From Antedon mediterranea (taxonomy: Eukaryota > Echinodermata > Crinoidea > Comatulida > Antedonidae): a DNA stretch of 64,000 bases. Below are positions 37,911 to 51,700 of this stretch, piece after piece (the stretch's first letter is position 1; every line of letters starts with the position of its first letter). The stretch lies in assembly GCF_964355755.1 (NCBI RefSeq), contig NC_092672.1:32236501-32300500 (forward strand). Direction: 5' to 3'. The translations under genes were made by a program, and so were the position numbers. The notes under the pieces are model-generated. The model made no database searches, was not told where the DNA came from, and saw nothing but the letters and a program-made list of their open reading frames with translations.

Positions 37911-40662
37911 TTACCAGCTACCACCTTCCTTTGATCCGGAGGTAAAAAATCCCCCTCCCATAGTATTCATTGAATTACTATCCTGAGCCCCGGTATTACC
38001 ACCCCAACCAAGAGCATTCTGACCATCCCCGAAAGACCCAGGTTGCTGCTGTGTTGGCTGTGCCTGTTGCTGCTGGCCCTGTACAGCTCCCCCAGTTCCT
38101 TGATTCATCATACCCATCATGTTAAAGTTCTGGGCAAGGGCCTGGGCAGTAGCTGCAACCATAGCATTCAGGGAGAGGTTACCCAACTGATTCATACCAC
38201 CACCACCACTACCTCCTCCTCCTCCTCCCCCACCGCCTTGTCCTCCCCCGCCCCCTCCACCACCACCTCCTGACATCGCACCAGGGTTACCTGAACCTCC
38301 ATAGTTATTTGAACGCCTGTCATCGTAACCACGTCGTGAATTGCTGCTGCGACTACGATCATTGTAGCGGCCATGTCCAGAACCATAGTCTGTAGCAAAG
38401 AATGTGTAGACTTTATATAAAAAGAACTATATTTAATTTTCCATAGGGTGTTAACAACTTGTATCCTTTCTTTCAGATTGCATGTATTGTATTGTACATC
38501 CCGAATAATAGGAGGCATGAGAAACATAAAAATGTGTGTAACCGAGCACTGACACTCCAGGTTCCCTATGACTTTAGCTCGACACCATGGACAAACCCTC
38601 TATGACCAAGTCATGGCACCAAACCCTTTATGGCTTAGCAGTGAGAATGAACTCTTACCTCTTCCTCCGCCACCACCACCTCCATATCCTTGCATCATCT
38701 GCATCATTGGGTTGTTGTCCATGTTTCGTTGCATGAACTGTCTTGAATGCTTGGGTTCTGCTCTGTCAATATGTACACTGTAACCCTGAAATTTACAAAA
38801 GAATCGGCATTCAAAGATTTGCTGAAATGGAGACATGGCATTAACAGCACCGTTGCGGTACCTTAGATATTCCTCTAGGAAACACTAGCACACAAATTAA
38901 CACAAAAATCTGCTCTGTAAGGTAACTTACTTAGGCCTCCAACTAACCTTTATAGTACGATCTTCTCCCAGCAATTTCATGGCATCTTCGGCATCAGCGA
39001 ACGTAACAAAAGCGATGCCTCTGAACGGCGTGGGAATGTAGACGTCTGTAACCTCTCCAAACTGACCAAAGTATGAGTATAGGTCTTCAGAAGTGGTTCC
39101 ATCACCAACACGTCTCAGAAATATCTTTTTACTTTGTTCTCTTTCAGGGTAACCCTGTAAATTTCATTTGTTATGAAATAAATAATTTATTAATGATATA
39201 CCTTTTTATTAGAAATGGTATGGGAATTCAACACTAGCAATTAAGTGTTTAAGATGGACGTGAGCTAAACAAACGTAGGTCTTGGATAACGTCAATACTT
39301 ACACGATCAGGATACCTCACGTCACACCACCTTCCATCAATTTGATGTCGCCTAGAAACAACTTTATCTTGAACTGTAGGGTCTTGAAACCTGACAAACC
39401 CAAATCCTTTGGACTTGCCTGTTATATGGTCATTTTTTATCTAAAAAGAAATAGTTATTTATTAATTTGTTTACAATCATTTGGAAATATTTGTTGCACT
39501 TAAATGTTGTTTAAAGCTCTGTCTATACTTTCAAACTTTATGCGACCAAAAAATTTGATGTGCCCATATATGGACATTATGATGTCATATCACTAACATT
39601 TTTCAGCACATCACACTTTTTTTGTCAAACTAGTTTGATAGTGTAGACAGAGCTTTGGACGTTATGTAATCATCAAGAATTGGCCTAATTATAAGTCATT
39701 TGTCTTTCACACTTGTTCCGGAATATCGGATCACAATGTTTTGTTTTCCCGACACTCTACACGGCTATGCGGTGGAGCGTCGAGAAGACAAAAAATATGA
39801 TGTTTGATTTGATTGGCGCCGAACCAGGACTGTGCCCGAACAGGTTTGAAACACTCTTTACTCCTTACTTCTGCAAGTTCAAGTTCCCCATATTGTTCAA
39901 AGTAGCTTTTCATGTCCTCTGGTTTGGTACGGAATGGCAGACCTAGAACAATTAAATCTGTCGATTTGTTTCTTTCCACTTTTCTTGTTTTTCCTACGGG
40001 ATTGTCTTGTGTCTCTTCTCCTTTTCTTTTGTTATCTACAATAAAAATGTTAATTGAACAATATCTTATTGAAGAATGATGGGATATGATTGTGAATGTT
40101 GGCGGGACTAGCACATTACCCAGTATGCAGCAGAATGTGAATGTAATGATAAAAATAACTGAGAAATGAAGGCATTTTAATCATTCATCCTCTTATCTCC
40201 CAAAAAATTGCAATCCATAACATGGACCATATGGTACTACTGAACCTGCTGTAGGGCCTGCTGACCATGGCCAGCCGGATAGTTAATGATAGATGGCGCC
40301 CCAGCCCAGCAGTTTACTGACTCCACCCATCATAATTTTTGTATTTTGTATAATAAACTGTATTTTGATTTCCTTACTTAGAGTTAGGCCTAGGGCTTAG
40401 TTTATTTACCTGTAACTGTATTTTTAGGGAATGCAGCAATATATAAATAATCATGCCACACATCATCCGGTGGCTGTATTGCGTTTTCTACCAAACGTAG
40501 CCCTCTCATAGCACCAGAATCGGGATTGCGGTATTTTAGCCCAGTCGCGCCCGGGTACTGAGCGTGGAGCGTCGACAACAATATCGTACCATCGGCCTCG
40601 ACTGGGAGTTCCATCGGCTCCGGGTCATTTTCGTCTTCGACTGTACGAACGTACTGCGTCAT
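37911..40662 (-). CDS. TARDBP: TAR DNA-binding protein 43 (TDP-43), complete
   Basis: Nuclear RNA-binding hnRNP that binds UG repeats and controls splicing and RNA stability. Six coding exons: 40410-40662, 39869-40035, 39303-39440, 38948-39154, 38659-38785, 37911-38389; 456 aa against 414 in human. Residues 1-80 form the ubiquitin-like N-terminal domain ([23 protein letters not shown]). A bipartite nuclear localisation signal (KRK...KTRKVER) lies near 87-106. RRM1 covers about 110-185 (RNP2 [11 protein letters not shown]1 KGFGFVRF at 151-158) and RRM2 about 195-265 (FRGIAFVTF). The glycine-rich C-terminal domain includes two runs of 10 and 9 glycines (338-357), a helix-like block near 371-392 matching the vertebrate conserved helix (ending MMGMM), a Q-rich stretch, and a final GGSW. 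The residue aligned with human RRM1 Trp113 is Phe119. Every junction stays in frame. Confidence 0.98.
39515..39654. mobile_element. MITE family B copy in a TARDBP intron
   Basis: AGCTCTGTCTATACTTTC / GATAGTGTAGACAGAGCT, between the two exons that together encode RRM1 (39303-39440 and 39869-40035). Confidence 0.75.
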
Positions 40663-40778
40663 ATTGCTATAAAAAATCACAGAAATTATGCACTCAAGTT
40701 TACTGAAATAAGCTGTATTCTTTAAAAACAAAATTCTTAGCATAAAATACTGTTTAAACTAATATAAAATTAACTTAC

Positions 40779-40850
40779 ATTTTCCTTTTCACACGTGAGC
40801 AAAATGGCGACCCAAGCGTAAATTGTACACAACATAACCAGATGAGGGCG
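40779..40850 (-). other. TARDBP: 5' UTR exon of TARDBP (upstream limit approximate)
   Basis: The first coding exon has an acceptor (TTTTTTATAG) only four bases before the ATG, so a leader exon is needed. A perfect donor (AAAAT|GTAAGT) at 40778 ends such an exon about 110 bp upstream of that acceptor. The exon holds an E-box CACGTG (40792-40797) and AAAATGGCGACC on the plus strand (40801-40812), the kind of YY1 site often found just downstream of metazoan start sites. The upstream limit is estimated. Confidence 0.55.
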
Positions 40851-40884
40851 CTTTTCTGTATTTGTTTTTTCACAAGAAGATCAT
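40792..40884. promoter_or_regulatory. TARDBP half of a former bidirectional promoter
   Basis: Contains the CACGTG box, the YY1-like CAAAATGGCGACC and GATGAGGGCGC, and ends with GAAGATCAT, the left copy of the target-site duplication of the 11.7-kb element. The other half resumes at 52619 and leads into AGTRAP. Confidence 0.5.
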
Positions 40885-41049
40885 GCTTGTGTCAGCTTGT
40901 GTCAAGCTAGCCGACAATAAGCCAGCCGACAATAAGCCAGCCCACTTTTATTTTTTCCAGCCGACAATAACTATGAAACGCCGTTTGTGTATTTTTCACA
41001 TTTTCAGTATTGTTTAAGGTTTTTATAGTATTAGAAATTCAATATTTGT

Positions 41050-44000
41050 GAGAAAATGGCGGATTGCTCCTGGGAGTCACTTGGTGGAATTATATTAGGG
41101 TACCTACTTAGTCGTCCAGTATAAGTTAGGGTGGGACCACTGGTCCCGTTTACTCAGCCCTCATCTTTTAAATCTGAGTGTAACTCAATTCCGATTTTTA
41201 ATATTATAGTGAAATTTGATACTGTATTTGTGAGAAAATGGCGGATTGCTCCTGGGAGTCACTTGGTGGGATTATACTAGGGTACCTCCTTTGTCGTCCA
41301 GTATAAGTTAGAGTAGGACCGCTGGTCCTGTTTACTCAGCCCTCATCTTTTAAATCTGAGTGTAACTCAATTACGATTTTTAATATTATAGTGAAATTTG
41401 ATACTGTATTTGTGAGAAAATGGCGGATTGCTCCTAGGAGTCACTTGGTGGGATTATACTAGGGGACCTCCTTAATCGTCCAGTATAAGTTAGAGTAGGA
41501 CCGCTGGTCCCGTTTACTCAGCCCTCATCTTTTAAATCTGAGTGTAATTCAATTACGATTTTTTATATAGTAAAATTTGATACTGTATTTGTGAGAAAAT
41601 GGAGGATTGCTCCTGGGAGTCACTTGGTGGGATTATACTAGGGTACCTCCTTAGTCGTCCAGTATAAGTTAGAGTAGGACCGACCGCTGGTCTTGTTTAC
41701 TCAGCCCTCATCTTTTAAATCTAAGTGTAACTCAATTACGATTTTTAATATTATAGTAAAATTTGATACTGTATTTGTGAGAAAATGGCGGATTGCTCCT
41801 GGAAGTCACTCGGTGGGATTATACTAGGGTACCTCCTTAGTTGTCCAGTATAAGTTAGAGTAGGACCACTGGTCTTGTTTACTCAGCCCTCATCTTTTAA
41901 ATCTGAGTGTAACTCAATTACGATTTTTAATATTATAGTGAAATTTGATACTGTATTTGTGAGAAAATGGCGGATTGCTCCTGGGAGTCACTTGGTGGGA
42001 TTATACTAGGGTACGTCCTTAGTCGTCCAGTATAAGTTAGGGTGGGACCACTGGTCCCGTTTACTCAGCCCTCATCTTTTAAATCTGAGTGTAACTCAAT
42101 TACGATTTTTAATATTATAGTGAAATTTGATACTGTATTTGTGAGAAAATGGCGGATTGCTCCTGGGAGTCACTTGGTGGGATTATACTAGGGTACCTCC
42201 TTAGTCATCCAGTATAAGTTAGAGTAGGACCACTGGTCCTGTTTACTCAGCCCTCATCTTTTAAATCTGAGTGTAACTCAATTACGATCTTTAATTTTAT
42301 TATAGTGAAATTTGATACTGTATTTGTGAAAAAATGGCGGATTTGTCCTGGGAGTCACTTGGTGGGATTATACTAGGGGACCTCCTTAATCGTCCAGTAT
42401 AAGTTAGAGTAGGACCGCTGGTCCCGTTTACTCAGCCCTCATCTTTTAAATCTGAGTGTAACTCAATTACGATTTTTTATATAGTGAAATTTGATACTGT
42501 ATTTGTGAGAAAATGGCGTATTGCTCCTGGGAGTCACTTCGTGGGATTATACTAGGGTAACTCGTTAGTCGTCCAGTATAAGTTAGGGTGGGACCACTGG
42601 TCCCGTTTACTCAGCCCTCATCTTTTAAATCTGAGTGTAACTCAATTCCGATTTTTAATATTATAGTGAAATTTGATACTGTATTTGTGAGAAAATGGCG
42701 GATTGCTCCTGGGAGTCACTTGGTGGGATTATACTAGGGTACCTCCTTAGTCGTCCAGTATAAGTTAGGGTAGGACCGCTGGCCCTGTTTACTCAGCCCT
42801 CATCTTTTAAATCTGAGTGTAACTCAATTACGATCTTTAATATTATAGTGAAATTTGATACTGTATTTGTGAGAAAATGGCGGATTGCTCCTAGGAGTCA
42901 CTTGGTGGGATTATACTAGGGGACCTCCTTAATCGTCCAGTATAAGTTAGAGTAGGACCGCTGGTCCCGTTTACTCAGCCCTCATCTTTTAAATCTGAGT
43001 GTAAATCAATTACGATCTTTAATATTATAGTGAAATTTGATACTGTATTTGTGAGAAAATGGCGGATTGCTCATAGGATTCACTTGGTGGGATTATACTA
43101 GTGGACCTCCTTAATCGTCCAGTATAAGTTAGAGTAGGACCGCTGGTCTTGTTTATTCAGCCCTCATCTTTTAAATCTGAGTGTAACTCAATTACGATTT
43201 TTAATATTATAGTGAAATTTGATACTGTATTTGTGAGAAAATGGCGGATTGCTCCTGGGAGTCACTTGGTGGGATTATACTTGGGTACCCCCTTAGTCGT
43301 CCAGTATAAGTTAGAGTAGGACCGCTGGCCCTGTTGACTCAGCCCTCATCTTTTAAATCTGAGTGTAACTCAATTACGATCTTTAATATTATAGTGAAAT
43401 TTGATACTGTATTTGTGAGAAAATGGCGGATTGCTCCTAGGAGTCACTTGGTTGGATTATACTAGGGTAACGCCTTAATCGTCCATTATAAGTTATAGTA
43501 GGACCGCTGGTCCCGTTTACTCAGCCCTCATCTTTTAAATCTGAGTGTAACTCAATTACGATTTCTTATATAGTGAAATTTGATACTGTATTTGTGAGAA
43601 AATGGCGGATTGCTCCTGGGAGTCACTTGGTGGGATTATACTAGGGCACCTCCTTAGTCGTCCAGTATAAGTTAGAGTAGGACCACTGGTCTTGTTTACT
43701 TAGCCCTCATCTTTTAAATCTGAGTGTAACTCAATTACGATTTTTAATATTATAGTGAAATTTGATACTGTATTTGTGAGAAAATGGCGGATTGCTCCTG
43801 GGAGTCACTTGGTGGGATTATACTAGTGGACCTCCTTAATCTTCCAGTATAACTTAGAGTAGGACCGCTGGTCCCATTTACTCAGCCCTCATCTTTTAAA
43901 TCTGAGTGTAACTCAACTACGATTTTTTATATAGTGAAATTTGATACTGTATTTGTGAGAAAATGGCGGATTGCTCCTGGGAGTCACTTGGTGAGATTAT

Positions 44001-47000
44001 ACTAGGGTACCTCTTTAGTCGTCCAGTATAAGTTAGAGTAGGACCGCTGGTCTTGTTTACTCAGCCCTCATCTTTTTAAATCTGAGTGTAACTCAATTAC
44101 GATTTTAAATATTATAGTGAAATTTGGTACTGTATTTGTGAGAAAACGGCGGATTGCTCCTGGAAGTCACTCGGTGGGATTATACTAGGGTACCTCCTTA
44201 GTCGTCCAGTATAAGTTAGAGTAGGACCGCTGGTCTTGTTTACTCAGCCCTCATCTTTTAAATCTGAGTGTAACTCAATTACGATTTTTAATATTATAGT
44301 GAAATTTGATACTGTATTTGTGAGAAAATGGCGGATTGCTCCTGGGATTCACTTGGTGGGATTATACTAGGGTACCTCCTTAGTCGTCCAGTATAAGTTA
44401 TGATGGGACCACTGGTCCCGTTTACTCAGCCCTCATCTTTTAAATCTGAGTGTAACTGAATTACGATTTTTAATATTATAGTGAAATTTGATACTGTATT
44501 TGTGAGAAAATGGCGGATTGCTCCTGGGAGTCACTTGGTGGGATTATACTTGGGTACCTCCTTAGTCGTCCAGTATAAGTTAGAGTAGGACCGCTGGCCC
44601 TGTTTACTCAGCCCTCATCTTTTAAATCTGAGTGTAACTCAATTACGATCTTTAATATTATAGTGAAATTTGATACTGTATTTGTGAGAAAATGGCGGAT
44701 TGCTCCTAGGAGTCACTTGGTGGGATTATACTAGGAGACCTCCTTAATCGTCCAGTATAAGTTAGAGTAGGACCGCTGGTCCCGTTTACTCAGCCCTCAT
44801 CTTTTAAATCTGAGTGTAAATCAATTACGATCTTTAATATTATAGTGAAATTTGATACTGTATTTGTGAGAAAATGGCGGATTGCTCATAGGATTCACTT
44901 GGTGGGATTATACTAGTGGACCTCCTTAATCGTCCAGTATAAGTTAGAGTAGGACCGCTGGTCTTGTTTATTCAGCCCTCATCTTTTAAATCTGAGTGTA
45001 ACTCAATTACGATTTTTAATATTATAGTGAAATTTGGTACTGTATTTGTGAGAAAACGGCGGATTGCTCCTGGAAGTCACTCGGTGGGATTATACTAGGG
45101 TACCTCCTTAGTTATCCAGTTAAAGTTAGAGTAGGACCACTGGTCCTGTTTACTCAGCCCTCATCTTTTAAATCTGAGTGTAACTCAATTACGATCTTTA
45201 ATATTATAGTAAAATTTGATACTGTATTTGTGAGAAAATGGCGGATTGCTCCTGGGAGTCACTTGGTGGGATTATACTAGTGGACCTCCTTAATCTTCCA
45301 GTATAACTTAGAGTAGGACCGCTGGTCCCATTTACTCAGCCCTCATCTTTTAAATCTGAGTGTAACTCAACTACGATTTTTTATATAGTGAAATTTGATA
45401 CTGTATTTATGAGAAAATGGCGGATTGCTCCTGGGAGTCACTTGGTGAGATTATACTAGGGTACCTCTTTAGTCGTCCAGTATAAGTTAGAGTAGGACCG
45501 CTGGTCCTGTTTACTCAGCCCTCATCTTTTAAATCTGAGTGTAACTCAATTACGATCTTTAATATTATAGTAAAATTTGATACTGTATTTGTGAGAAAAT
45601 GGCGGATTGCTCCTGGGAGTCACTTGGTGGGATTATACTAGTGGACCTCCTTAATCTTCCAGTATAACTTAGAGTAGGACCGCTGGTCCCATTTACTCAG
45701 CCCTCATCTTTTAAATCTGAGTGTAACTCAACTACGATTTTTTATATAGTGAAATTTGATACTGTATTTGTGAGAAAATGGCGGATTGCTCCTGGGAGTC
45801 ACTTGGTGAGATTATACTAGGGTACCTCTTTAGTCGTCCAGTATAAGTTAGAGTAGGACCGCTGGTCCTGTTTACTCAGCCCTCATCTTTTTAAATCTGA
45901 GTGTAACTCAATTACGATTTTAAATATTATAGTGAAATTTGGTACTGTATTTGTGAGAAAACGGCGGATTGCTCCTGGAAGTCACTCGGTGGGATTATAC
46001 TAGGGTACCTCCTTAGTCGTCCAGTATAAGTTAGAGTAGGACTGCTGGTCCTGTTTACTCAGCCCTCATCTTTTAAATCTGAGTGTAACTCAATTACGAT
46101 TTTTAATATTATAGTGAAATTTGATACTGTATTTGTGAGAAAATGGCGGATTGCTCCTGGGAGTCACTTGGTGGGATTATACTAGGGTACCTCCTTAGTC
46201 GTCCAGTATAAGTTATGGTGGGACCACTGGTCCCGTTTACTCAGCCCTCATCTTTTAAATCTGAGTGTAACTGAATTACGATTTTTAATATTATAGTGAA
46301 ATTTGATACTGTATTTGTGAGAAAATGGCGGATTGCTCCTGGGAGTCACTTGGTCGGATTATACTAGGGTACCTCCTTAGTCGTCCAGTATAAGTTAGAG
46401 TAGGACCACTGGTCCTGTTTACTCAGCCCTCATCTTTTAAATCTGAGTGTAACTCAATTACGATTTTTAATATTATACTGAAATTTGATACTGTATTTGT
46501 GAGAAAATGGCGGATTGCTCCTGGGAGTCACTCGGTGGGATTATACTTGGGTACCTCCTTAGTCGTCCAGTATAAGTTAGAGTAGGACCGCTGGCCCTGT
46601 TTACTCAGCCCTCATCTTTTAAATCTGAGTGTAACTCAATTACGATCTTTATTATTATAGTGAAATTTGATACTGTATTTGTGAGAAAATGGCGGATTGC
46701 TCCTAGGAGTCACTTGGTGGGATTATACTAGGGGACCTCCTTAATGGTCCAGTATAAGTTAGAGTAGGACCGCTGGCCCTGTTTACTCAGCCCTCATCTT
46801 TTAAATCTGAGTGTAACTCAATTACGATCTTTAATATTATAGTGAAATTTGATACTGTATTTGTGAGAAAATGGCGGATTGCTCCTGGGAGTCACTTGGT
46901 GGGATTATACTAGTGGACCTCCTTAATCGTCCAGTATAAGTTAGAGTAGGACCGCTGGTCCCGTTTACTCAGCCCTCATCTTTTAAATCTGAGTGTAACT

Positions 47001-48780
47001 CAATTACGATTTTTTATATAGTGAAATTTGATACTGTATTTGTGAGAAAATGGCGGATTGCTCCTGGGAGTCACTTGGTGAGATTATACTAGGGTACCTC
47101 CTTAGTCGTCCAGTATAAGTTAGAGTAAGACCGCTGGTCCTGTTTACTCAGCCCTCATCTTTTAAATCTGAGTGTAACTCAATTACAATTTTTTATATAA
47201 TGAAATTTGATACTGTATTTGTGAGAAAACGGCGGATTGCTCCTGGAAGTCACTCGGTGGGATTATACTAGGGTACCTCCTTAGTCGTCCAGTATAAGTT
47301 AGAGTAGGACCACTGGTCCTTTTTACTCAGCCCTCATCTTTTAAATCTGAGTGTAACTCAATTACGGTTTATAATATTATAGTGAAATTTGATACTGTAT
47401 TTGTGAGAAAATAGCGGATTGCTCCTGGGAGTCACTTGGTCGGAGTATACTAGGGTACCTCCTTAGTCGTCCAGTATAAGTTAGAGTAGGACCACTGGTC
47501 CTGTTTACTCAGCCCTCATCTTTTAATCTGAGTGTAACTCAATTACGATTTTAAATATTATAGTGAAATTTGGTACTGTTGTGAGAAAACGGCGTATTGC
47601 TCCTGGAAGTCACTCGGTGGGATTATACTAGGGTACCTCCTCAGTCGTCTAGTATAAGTTAGAGTAGGACCGCTGGTCTTGTTTACTCAGCCCTCATCTT
47701 TTAAATCTGAGTGTAACTCAATTACGATTTTTAATATTATAGTGAAATTTGGTACTTGTTTTGTGAGAAAACGGCGGATTGCTCCTATGAGTCACTTGGT
47801 GGGATTAGACTAGGGGACCTCCTTAATCGTCCAGTATAAGTTAGAGTAGGACCGCTGGTCCCGTTTACTCAGCCCTCATCTTTTAAATCTGAGTGTAACT
47901 CCATTACGATTTTTAATATTATAGTGAAATTTGATACTGTATTTGTGAGAAAATGGCGGATTGCTCCTGGGAATCACTTGGTGGGATTATACTAGGGTAC
48001 CTCCTTAGTCGTCCAGTATAAGTTAGAGTAGGACCGCTGGTCCCGTTTACTCAGCCCTCATCTTTTTAAATATGAGTGTAACTCAATTACGATTTTAAAT
48101 ATTATAGTGAAATTTGGTACTGTATTTGTGAGAAAACGGCGGATTGCTCCTGGAAGTCACTCGGTGGGATTATACTAGGGTACCTCCTTAGTCGTCCAGT
48201 ATAAGTTAGAGTAGGACCGCTGGCCCTGTTTACTCAGCCCTCATCTTTTAAATCTGAGTGTAACTCAATTACGATCTTTAATATTATAGTGAATTTTGAT
48301 ACTGTATTTGTGAGAAAATGGGGGATTGCTCCTGGGAGTCACTAGGTGGGATTATACTAGGGGACCTCCTTAATCGTCCAGTATAAGTTAGAGTAGGACC
48401 GCTGGTCCCGTTTACTCAGCCTTCATCTTTTAAATCTGAGTGAAACTCAATTACAATTTTTTATATAGTGAAATTTGATACTGTATTTGTGAGAAAATGG
48501 CGGATTGCTCCTGGGAGTCACTTGGTAGGATTATACTAGGGTACCTCCTTAGTCGTCCAGTATAAGTTAGGGTGTGACCACTGGTCCCGTTTACTCAGCC
48601 CTCATCTAATAAATCTGAGTGTAACTCAATTACGATCTTTAATATTATAGTGAAATTTGATACTGTATTTGTGAGAAAATGGCGGATTGCTCCTGGGAGT
48701 CACTTGGTGGGATTATACTAGGGGACCTCCTTAATTGTCCAGTATAAGTTAGAGTAGGACCGCTGGTCCCGTTTACTCAG
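41050..48780 (+). repeat. Left array of the foldback element: about 42 tandem ~181-bp units
   Basis: Each unit starts GAGAAAATGGCGGATTGCTCC, contains GGGATTATACTAGGG, GTCCAGTATAAGTTAG, the near-palindrome GGACCACTGGTCC and CTCAGCCCTCATC, and ends ACTGTATTTGT. Units differ by a few percent and some share variants two units apart (the CTTCCAGTATAACTTAG type near 45,290 and 45,650), showing local duplication. No reading frame persists through the array. Confidence 0.92.
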
Positions 48781-51700
48781 GAGCAATCCGCCATTTTCTC
48801 ACAAATACAGTATCAAATTTCACTATATAAAAAATCGTAATTGAGTTACACTAAGATTTAAAAGATGAGGGCTGAGTAAACGGGACCAGCGGTCCCACCC
48901 AAACTTATACTGGACGACTAAGGAGGTCCCCTAGTATAATCCCACCATGTGACTCCCAGGAGCAATCCGCCATTTTCTCACAAATACAGTATCAAATTTC
49001 ACGATAATATTAAAGATCGTAATTGAGTTACACTCAGATTTAAAAGATGAGGGCTGAGTAAACAGGACCAGTGGTCCTACTCTAACTTATACTGGACGAC
49101 TAAGAAGGTACCCTAGTATAATCCCACCAAGTGACTCCCAGGAGCAATCCGCCATTTTCTCACAAATACAGTATCAAATTTCACTATAATATTAAAAATC
49201 GTAATTGAGTTACACTCAAATTTAAAGGATGAGGGCTGAGTAAACGGGACCAGTGGTTTCACCCTAACTTATACTGGACGACTAAGGAGGTACCCTAGTA
49301 TAATCCCACCAAGTGACTCCCAGGAGCAATCCGCCATTTTCTCACAAATACAGTATCAATTTTCACTATAATATTAAAAATCGTAATTGAGTTACACTCA
49401 GATTTAAAAGATGATTGCTGAGTAAACAAAACCAGCGGTCCTACTCTCACTTATACTGGACATCTAAGGAAGTACCCTAGTATAATCCCACCGAGTGACT
49501 TCCAGGAGCAATCCGCCGTTTTCTCACAAATACAGTACAAAATTTCACTATAATATTAAAAATCTTAATTGAGTTACACTCAGATTTAAAAGATCTCCTG
49601 GGAGTCACTTGGTGGGATTATACTAGGGGACCTCCTTAATTGTCCAGTATAAGTTAGAGTAGGACCGCTGGTCCCGTTTACTCAGGAGCAATCCGCCATT
49701 TTCTCACAAATACAGTATCAAATTTCACTATATAAAAAATCGTAATTGAGTTACACTAAGATTTAAAAGATAAGGGCTGAGTAAACGGGACCAGCGGTCC
49801 CACCCAAACTTATACTGGACGACTAAGGAGGTCCCCTAGTATAATCCCACCAAGTGACTCCCAGGAGCAATCCGCCATTTTCACACAAATACAGTATCAA
49901 ATTTCACGATAATATTAAAGATCGTAATTGAGTTACACTCAGATTTAAAAGATGAGGGCTGAATAAACAAGACCAGTGGTCCTACTCTAACTTATACTGG
50001 ACAACTAAGGAGGTACCCTAGTATAATCCCACCAAGTGACTCCCAGGAGCAATCCGCCATTTTCTCACAAATACAGTATCAAATTTCACTATAATATTAA
50101 AAATCGTAATTGAGTTGCACTCAAATTTAAAAGATGAGGGCTGAGTAAACGGGACCAGTGGTCCCACCCTAACTTATAATGGACGACTAAGGAGGTACCC
50201 TAGTATAATCCCACCAAGTGACTCTCAGGAGCAATCCGCCATTTTCTCACAAATACAGTATCAACCTTCACTATAATATTAAAAATCGTAATTGAGTTAC
50301 ACTCAGATTTAAAATATGCTTGCTGAGTAAACAAAACCAGCGGTCCTACTCTCACTTTTACTGGACATCTAAGGAAGTACCCTAGTATAATCCCACCGAG
50401 TGACTTCCAGGAGCAATCCGCCGTTTTCTCACAAATACAGTACCAAATTTCACTATAATATTAAAAATTGTAATTGAGTTACACTCAGATTTAAAAGATG
50501 AGGGCTGAGTAAACATAACCAGCGGTCCTACTCTCACTTATACTGGACAACTAAGGAGGTACCCTAGTATAATCCCACCGAGTGACTTCCAGGAGCAATC
50601 CGCCGTTTTCTTACAAATACAGTATCAAATTTCACTATAATATTAAAAATCGTAATTGAGGTACACTAAGATTTAAAAGATGAGGGCTGAGTAAACAAGA
50701 CCAGCGGTCCTACTCTAACTTATACTGAACAACTAAGGAGGTACCCTAGTATAGTCGCACCGAGTGACTTCCAGGAGCAATCCGCCGTTTTCTCACAAAT
50801 ACAGTACCAAATTTCACTATAATATTTAAAATCGTAATTGAGTTACACTCAGATTTAAAAGATGAGGGCTGAGTAAACGGGACCAGTGGTCCCACCCTAA
50901 CTTATACTGGACGACTAAGGAGGTACCCTAGTATAATCCCACCAAGTGACTCCCAGGAGCAATCGGCCATTTTCTCACAAATACAGTATCAAATTTCACT
51001 ATAATATTAAAAATCGTAATTGAGTTACACTCTGTTTTAAAAGATGAGGGCTGAGTAAACAAGACCAGCGGTCCTACTCTAACTTATACTGGACGACTAA
51101 GGAGGTACCCTAGTATAATCCCACCAAGTGACTCCCAGGAGCAATCCGCCATTTTCTCACAAATACAGTATCAAATTTCACTATATAAAAAATCGTAATT
51201 GAGTTACACTCAGATTTAAAAGATGAGGGCTGAGTAAACGGGACCAGTGGTCCCACCCTAACTTATACTGGACGACTAAGGAGGTACCCTAGTATAATCC
51301 CACCAAGTGACTCCCGGGAGCAATCCGCCATTTTCTCACAAATACAGTATCAAATTTCACTATAATATTAAAAATCGTAATTGAGTTACACTCAGATTTA
51401 AAAGATGAGGGCTGAGTAAACAAGACCAGCGGTCCTACTCTAACTTATACTGGACGACTAAGGAGGTACCCTAGTATAATCCCACCAAGTGACTCCCAGG
51501 AGCAATCCGCCATTTTCTCACAAATACAGTATCAAATTTCACTATATAAAAAATTGTAATTGAGTTACACTCAGATTTAAAAGATGAGGGCTGAGTAAAC
51601 GGAACCAGCGGTCCTACTCTAACTTATACTGGACGATTAAGGAGGTCCCCATGTATAATCCCACCAAGTGACTCCCAGGAGCAATCCGCCATTTTCTCAC

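Noticed and set aside
38192-38527. 111-aa minus frame over the TDP-43 glycine exon
   Set aside because: Shifted frame of the glycine-rich exon, extended into the intron.
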